Shown here: positions 13,875 through 18,063 of the stretch, in pieces
How the letters are laid out: each line of letters opens with the position of its first letter
Position numbering within the stretch: position 1 is the first letter of the stretch
Origin: an uncultured Haloferula sp.
GTDB lineage: Bacteria; Verrucomicrobiota; Verrucomicrobiae; Verrucomicrobiales; Akkermansiaceae
Length of the DNA: 18,063 bases
NCBI GenBank assembly: GCA_946885645.1
Contig: CAMPGU010000051.1
Span: 1 to 18,063 of the forward strand
Reading direction: 5' to 3'
Program-made: the position numbers and the translations under genes
Notes under the pieces: model-generated
Seen by the model: only the letters and a program-made list of their open reading frames with translations
The model's database searches: none
What the model was told of the DNA's origin: nothing

Positions 13875-14720
13875 ATGTCTCGAAAGTTCCGGCTTTTCCG
13901 CGGCCTCGTGCTGTGGCTCTTGATTCCTCTTGTGGGCCTGCTGGGATTCCTGAGAAGCTATCAGAGCAAGCTGATCTACTTTCCCCGGCCCTATGAAGCC
14001 GGCGAGGTGGCGGCTTGGGACAGGGAGCCCGGTACCACCGTGATCGACTATGAGACGCCGGAGGGCCGGCAGCAGGCTTATCTGCTCTCGGGCAGCCCCG
14101 CGCCGGAGCGCCTCTGGCTGGTCTGCGGGGGAAACGGCACCCTCGCCCTGGAGTGGTCGGACTGGCTCCGGGAGCACGGACCCGCAGGGGACGCCTGGCT
14201 GATGATCGATATCCCCGGATACGGCGCCTGTACTGGAAAGCCGCGGCCGGGAACCATCCGCCAATCCCTGGAGGCAGCCGTTCCTGCCGCGATGGCTTCG
14301 CTGGGTTGGTCCCTGCCCGCGGACCAGACCAAGCTGCGTTTCTTCGGCCACAGTCTCGGAGCCGCCGTCTGTCTGATGGGCGCGAAGGAATATGACATCC
14401 GGCGCGGCGTCCTCCTGGCGCCCTTCTCCAGCACGATGGATATGACGAAAGAGCTCTTCGGCGTGGACCTCGGTTTCCTGGTCCTGCATCGCTTCGACAA
14501 CCGCGAGCGCCTTGAAGAAATGGCCCGCCGCGGCGGTGTGGAGGTCTTCATCTTCCACGGCTCCGATGATGAGGTCATCCCCGTCGCGATGTCGCGGGAG
14601 CTTGCGAAGGAGCTGCCGGGAACGGTCCGCTATATCGAAGTTCCCGACGGCCGGCACAATACCCTGCAGGACGATGCCCCCGGACATATCGCGGAAGCGA
14701 TGAAGGAAGCCCGAAAGTAG
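13875..14720 (+). CDS. Membrane-anchored alpha/beta hydrolase
   Basis: From ATG 13875 the 281-residue protein has an N-terminal membrane anchor (about 8-27) and an alpha/beta hydrolase domain of the ABHD13/BEM46-like type. Seen: the oxyanion-hole region CGGNGT (84-89), DIPGYGACTG (112-121), the nucleophile elbow GHSLGA with S160, the acid at D231 or D232 in GSDDEVIP, and H261 in DGRHN. The triad order and spacing are intact. The substrate is unknown; esterase, thioesterase or peptidase activity is possible. The frame is open back to 13761, but 13875 is preferred because the anchor follows directly. The 3' end is 15 nt from the end of the opposing SMP-30-like gene, and no terminator hairpin is visible between them. 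Confidence 0.9.
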   Translation: MSRKFRLFRGLVLWLLIPLVGLLGFLRSYQSKLIYFPRPYEAGEVAAWDREPGTTVIDYETPEGRQQAYLLSGSPAPERLWLVCGGNGTLALEWSDWLREHGPAGDAWLMIDIPGYGACTGKPRPGTIRQSLEAAVPAAMASLGWSLPADQTKLRFFGHSLGAAVCLMGAKEYDIRRGVLLAPFSSTMDMTKELFGVDLGFLVLHRFDNRERLEEMARRGGVEVFIFHGSDDEVIPVAMSRELAKELPGTVRYIEVPDGRHNTLQDDAPGHIAEAMKEARK

Positions 14721-14735
14721 GACCTCAAGCCTCTG

Positions 14736-15695
14736 CTATCGCTTTAGAGCCACCCGCAAGATCCGGTCGTCCGAGGTGAGGTAAAGCCGTGTTCCATTTT
14801 CTCCAAAGGCGACGTTCGCGGTGGGCCGGCCGCACAGGATCCGCCCGAGGAGTTTGCCCTCGCGGTTCAGGATCAGGCAACCGCCCGGACCGGTGGAGAA
14901 GACGTTGCCCTTCGCATCCACCTTCAGTCCATCCGGTGCTCCCGGGCCCTTCAGATCCTTGCAATTGAAGAAGATCTTTCCGCCCCCGGCCGAGCCATCC
15001 GGCTTCAACGGGTAGGCCATGATGATCGGTGCGGGACCGTGGGACTGGGCGACGTAGAGCATCTTTCCATCCGGCGAGAGCGCCACGCCGTTCGGCCGAT
15101 CAAGATCGCGGGTGACCAGCGACACCACCCCCTGCGGCGTCACGCGGTACACGCCGTGGAAGGGCAGCTCGCGGAACTCCGTGTCCTTCTCCCGCCCGGG
15201 CAGGCCGTACGGCGGATCGGTGAAATACACGTCTCCATTTCTCGCGATCGCGAGATCGTTCGGTGAATTGAAGCGCTTGCCGTTGTAGTTATCCGCCAGG
15301 GTCCGCTTGCCGCCGCCCGGCGTCAGGTAGGACACGCGGCGGTCGCCGTGCTCGCAGAAATGGAGCCGGCCCTTGTCATCCATCGCGAGGCCGTTCGAGC
15401 CGGGTTCGGAGCCGTAATTTCCCACGCCGGTGAAGCCCGAGGGCTTCATGTACACCGTCGCCTCCGTGTCGCCCTCCTTCCACTGGTAGATCGTATTGCG
15501 GGGCACGTCGGAGAAAAGCAGGCGCCGCTCCTTCTCGTCCCACACCGGCCCTTCCGCCCAATCGAAGCCCTTGCACAGCGTTTCGATCTTCGCTTCCGGC
15601 GCGAGGATTTCGTCCAGCGCGGGATCCAGGCGTTCGATGCTTTCCTGTGCGGAGGCTAGGGCGGGCAGGAGGAAGAGAAGGCGCAAGGTTTTCAT
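14736..15695 (-). CDS. Secreted SMP-30/gluconolactonase-like beta-propeller protein
   Basis: The 319-residue protein has a signal peptide (MKTLRLLFLLPALASA, cleavage near 16) and a six-bladed beta-propeller of the SMP-30/gluconolactonase/LRE family. Expected divalent-metal ligands are present: E48 in DWAEGPVW, N146 in FNSPNDLAI, N202 in RPNGVALSPDG and D255 in GAPDGLKVD. Family members hydrolyse sugar lactones such as gluconolactone; the exact substrate here is unknown and periplasmic action is implied by the signal. The start is supported by the signal peptide; CCCACCC lies directly upstream and no Shine-Dalgarno sequence is seen. It is divergent from putA across 187 nt and convergent with the hydrolase gene. 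No sugar transporter or kinase gene accompanies it. Confidence 0.92.
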   Translation of the reverse strand: MKTLRLLFLLPALASAQESIERLDPALDEILAPEAKIETLCKGFDWAEGPVWDEKERRLLFSDVPRNTIYQWKEGDTEATVYMKPSGFTGVGNYGSEPGSNGLAMDDKGRLHFCEHGDRRVSYLTPGGGKRTLADNYNGKRFNSPNDLAIARNGDVYFTDPPYGLPGREKDTEFRELPFHGVYRVTPQGVVSLVTRDLDRPNGVALSPDGKMLYVAQSHGPAPIIMAYPLKPDGSAGGGKIFFNCKDLKGPGAPDGLKVDAKGNVFSTGPGGCLILNREGKLLGRILCGRPTANVAFGENGTRLYLTSDDRILRVALKR

Positions 15696-15882
15696 GGGTG
15701 GGATGTTTCTACGGTCACCGCGAATCGGAGTCGTCGCGGAATGGTGTCATCGGTCCTCTTGGACAAGGCGGCTTGCTGCGCGAACTTCCCCGAGCTGCCT
15801 CTCCATGAAACTTCGCCGATTGTCCGCCGGTTGCGAGGGCCATGACGTGTACGGTCAAGACGTGCGGGTTAAAGTGACGGGT
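15696..15882. promoter_or_regulatory. Divergent control region between the lactonase-like gene and putA
   Basis: The 187 nt contain an inverted repeat CCGCGA (15718-15723) / TCGCGG (15734-15739) with a 10-nt spacer, near the lactonase-like gene, and a direct repeat TACGGTCA at 15710-15717 and 15850-15857. Either could be a regulator-binding site. No confident -35/-10 pair is seen. An in-frame ATG at 15805 makes part of this region potentially coding for a longer PutA N-terminus. Confidence 0.4.
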
Positions 15883-18063
15883 ATGACTAGTGTTTGCGAC
15901 CGCATCGACCGCTGCCGGCAATTCCGCCCCGCCGACGCGGGGCTCCCGGCGGAAGCGGTGGAGCTGGCCGCGGAGCTCCTGCGCGAGGCGACCCGCAGCC
16001 AGCGTTGGAGTGAAAAGATGCAGGCCCGCCAGATGGCCGCGATGATGCACGATGCGGCAGGCAAGGCGTTCACCTTCGCGATGGCCGACCAGGTATTCCG
16101 CCCGCCCACGGCCGCGCGCGAGGCGAAGCGCTTCCGCGACCTCATCGATGATTACGGCGTGCCGGAGTATCTTCCGCTGGGTGCGCGCGTCGCCATGCGC
16201 GCCGGAGAGATCGCCTCCGCCGTGGTCCCCGATGTCGTGATGCCCTTGGTCGCCGAGCGCATGCGCCAGGAAAGCGCCTCGGTGATCCTTCCCGCGGAGG
16301 AAGACAAGCTCCGCAAGCACCTGATCCGCCGCCGCGAGGCGGGCATGCGGATGAATCTCAACCAGCTCGGCGAGGCCGTGCTCGGCGAGAAGGAAGCGAA
16401 GCATCGGCTGGACTCCAATCTGGCCCGCCTCGCCGATCCGGACACCGACTACATCTCGGTGAAGATTTCCGCGATCTTCAGTCAGATTCACCTCGTTGCC
16501 TTCGATGAAACCTTGGCGGCTATCAAGGAGCGCCTGCGACCGCTCTACCGCGCCGCCATGGAGAACCGCCGCTCGGATGGCGGTGCGAAGTTCGTGAATC
16601 TCGACATGGAGGAATATCGGGACCTGCGGCTGACCTGCGCGGCCTTCTGCGAAGTCCTGGACGAGCCGGAGTTCCGGCTGCTGGAGGCGGGCATCGTGCT
16701 CCAGGCCTACCTCCCGGACGCTTGGCCGGTGCAGAAGGAACTCAACGCCTGGGCGCTCCGGCGCGTGGATGCCGGGGGTGCGGGGATCAAGATCCGCATC
16801 GTGAAGGGCGCGAACCTCGCGATGGAGAAAGTGGATGCCGAGATCCACGACTGGCCGCTCGCGCCCTATGGCTCGAAGGTGGAGGTGGACGCGAATTTCA
16901 AGCGCATGCTCCACGAAGGCTGCCTGAAGGAGAACGCCCGCGCGGTGCGTCTAGGCGTCGCCAGCCACAACCTTTTCGATATCGCCTACGGGCTCCTGCT
17001 ACGGGCGCGGGAGGGCGTGGAGGATCGCGTGGAATTCGAAATGCTCGAGGGCATGGCGAATCATCAGGCGCGTACCGTGCGGGATGCCGCCAAGGGCCTG
17101 CTGCTCTACGCCCCGGTGGTGAAACGGGAGGACTTCCACAGCGCGATCGCCTATCTGGTGCGCCGCCTCGATGAGAATACCTCGCCGGAGAATTTCCTCC
17201 ACGATCTCTTCGGCATGCAGCCGGGGGATGCCGCATGGGGGCGGCAAAAGGAGCGGTTCCTGAATGCCTGCGCCATCATGCACGCGGTGCACGCGGGCCC
17301 GCAGCGCGTGCAGGATCGCGCGACGGAGCAACGTCCGGCGCTGTCTCTCTCGGAGCCATTTCGCAATGAAGCCGACACCGACTGGTCGCTCCCCGGCAAT
17401 GTCCGCTGGATCCGCAGCCGTGTGGACGAGTTGCGCGATGCGCCGCCTGTTTTCGTGCCCCTGCAAATCGCCGGGGAAACGGTCACCGGATTCTCGGAAG
17501 TCGAAGCCAGCGATCCCTCCCGGCCCGGGGTGGTCGCCTATCGCCATGCCTTGGCCGGGCCGGAACAGATCGAGCGGGCTCTCTCTGCCGCGGTGACGGC
17601 GCGGAAGGCATGGAAGGAACTGGGCTGGCAGGGCAGGGGAGAGCTGCTTTGCAAGGCGGCCGCCTCGATTGCCGCAGCCCGGCGGGAGGCGATCGCCGTG
17701 ATGGTGCTGGATGCCGGCAAGTCCGTGATGGAGGCGGATGCCGAGCTCAACGAGGCGGTCGATTTCGCGGACTATTACGCGCGGTCCTTTTCAAAGGACG
17801 AGGACTTCGACGCGCTTGCGTCGGAGCCGCTCGGCACGGTGCTGGTGACGCCGCCGTGGAATTTCCCCTATGCCATTCCCTGCGGCGGTATCCTCGCCGC
17901 ACTGGTCGCCGGGAACACCGTGATCCTGAAGCCCGCCCCCGATACCCCGGGAATGGGTGCCATTTTCGGCGAGCTGGCGGCCGAAGCCGGTTTCCCGGCC
18001 GGCGTGCTCAACGTCGTGTTCGGCAAAGACCCGGCCGAGGCCGGCGAGATGCTGGTCAAGGAC
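15883..18063 (+). CDS. putA: PutA: bifunctional proline dehydrogenase / glutamate-semialdehyde dehydrogenase (3' truncated by window)
   Basis: The frame is open from ATG 15883 to the window end (727 codons). PutA oxidises proline to pyrroline-5-carboxylate with FAD, then to glutamate with NAD. Seen: a helical N-terminal region (1-105), the proline dehydrogenase barrel (about 110-410) with ISVKISAI (191-198), LQAYLPDAW, KIRIVKGANLAME (303-315), GVASHNLFD and FEMLEGMANHQ, then the start of an aldehyde dehydrogenase domain (about 520 onward) with TPPWNFP (656-662) and LVAGNTVILKPAP. The catalytic cysteine lies beyond the window. The VKGANLAME form and short N-terminus suggest a PutA without the DNA-binding RHH domain of the E. 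coli protein. A start at 15805 would add 26 residues; 15883 is preferred because those residues look unlike PutA. No Shine-Dalgarno sequence is visible. Confidence 0.95.
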   Translation, partial: MTSVCDRIDRCRQFRPADAGLPAEAVELAAELLREATRSQRWSEKMQARQMAAMMHDAAGKAFTFAMADQVFRPPTAAREAKRFRDLIDDYGVPEYLPLGARVAMRAGEIASAVVPDVVMPLVAERMRQESASVILPAEEDKLRKHLIRRREAGMRMNLNQLGEAVLGEKEAKHRLDSNLARLADPDTDYISVKISAIFSQIHLVAFDETLAAIKERLRPLYRAAMENRRSDGGAKFVNLDMEEYRDLRLTCAAFCEVLDEPEFRLLEAGIVLQAYLPDAWPVQKELNAWALRRVDAGGAGIKIRIVKGANLAMEKVDAEIHDWPLAPYGSKVEVDANFKRMLHEGCLKENARAVRLGVASHNLFDIAYGLLLRAREGVEDRVEFEMLEGMANHQARTVRDAAKGLLLYAPVVKREDFHSAIAYLVRRLDENTSPENFLHDLFGMQPGDAAWGRQKERFLNACAIMHAVHAGPQRVQDRATEQRPALSLSEPFRNEADTDWSLPGNVRWIRSRVDELRDAPPVFVPLQIAGETVTGFSEVEASDPSRPGVVAYRHALAGPEQIERALSAAVTARKAWKELGWQGRGELLCKAAASIAAARREAIAVMVLDAGKSVMEADAELNEAVDFADYYARSFSKDEDFDALASEPLGTVLVTPPWNFPYAIPCGGILAALVAGNTVILKPAPDTPGMGAIFGELAAEAGFPAGVLNVVFGKDPAEAGEMLVKD

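Noticed and set aside
13416..14687. 423-codon minus-strand open frame across the hydrolase gene
   Set aside because: It is antisense to a hydrolase with an intact catalytic triad and out of frame with the helical-repeat gene. No motif is present.
15715..16914. 399-codon minus-strand open frame over putA
   Set aside because: It is antisense to strongly conserved proline dehydrogenase motifs; its His- and Arg-rich composition is typical of a shadow frame.

Overview
The window is a GC-rich bacterial chromosome segment. Its gene families point to the Verrucomicrobiota, probably a Luteolibacter-like member of the Akkermansiaceae/Verrucomicrobiaceae. The evidence is a 'planctomycete-type' cytochrome/DUF1549/DUF1553 protein paired with a Tat-exported DUF1501 protein, an ECF sigma factor coupled to a FecR-like protein, a secreted SMP-30-type protein and a PutA of the 'VKGANLAME' type. 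The phylum call is inference from family content; no rRNA is present. No phage, transposase or CRISPR signal was seen.

Left part (1-3300), mostly housekeeping. The proline-rich start of a truncated gene (minus strand) is followed by a small single-pass membrane protein (minus), queE for 7-deazaguanine synthesis (minus), a PduO-type corrinoid adenosyltransferase (plus), an Smr-domain protein (minus, overlapping the previous gene tail to tail), tRNA-His(GTG) with encoded G-1 and CCA, and rnc (RNase III). The queE/adenosyltransferase divergence carries a long imperfect inverted repeat. A nested palindromic element sits directly on the rnc stop codon.

Central part (3354-13753), a long co-directional minus-strand array. 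In transcription order it reads: anchored helical-repeat protein, DUF3500 protein, membrane dual-specificity phosphatase, ECF sigma factor, FecR/F5-8C membrane protein, PSCyt1-DUF1549-DUF1553 protein, DUF1501 protein, and exported TIM-barrel sugar isomerase/epimerase, ending in an intrinsic terminator. Sigma/FecR and FecR/PSCyt1 overlap by ATGA, and the DUF1501 gene follows after 17 nt, so these four form a tight operon. The likely logic is an envelope sensor/regulator pair controlling exported proteins of still unproven function, perhaps polysaccharide or sulfated-glycan use. Membership of the outer genes is inferred from spacing and direction only.

Right part (13754-18063). A membrane-anchored alpha/beta hydrolase (plus) converges on a secreted SMP-30/gluconolactonase-like protein (minus). 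Divergent from the latter is putA (plus), which leaves the window inside its aldehyde dehydrogenase domain. No stretch longer than 300 bases lacks a gene. Most starts lack a Shine-Dalgarno sequence, and several genes instead have a pyrimidine tract directly against the ATG.
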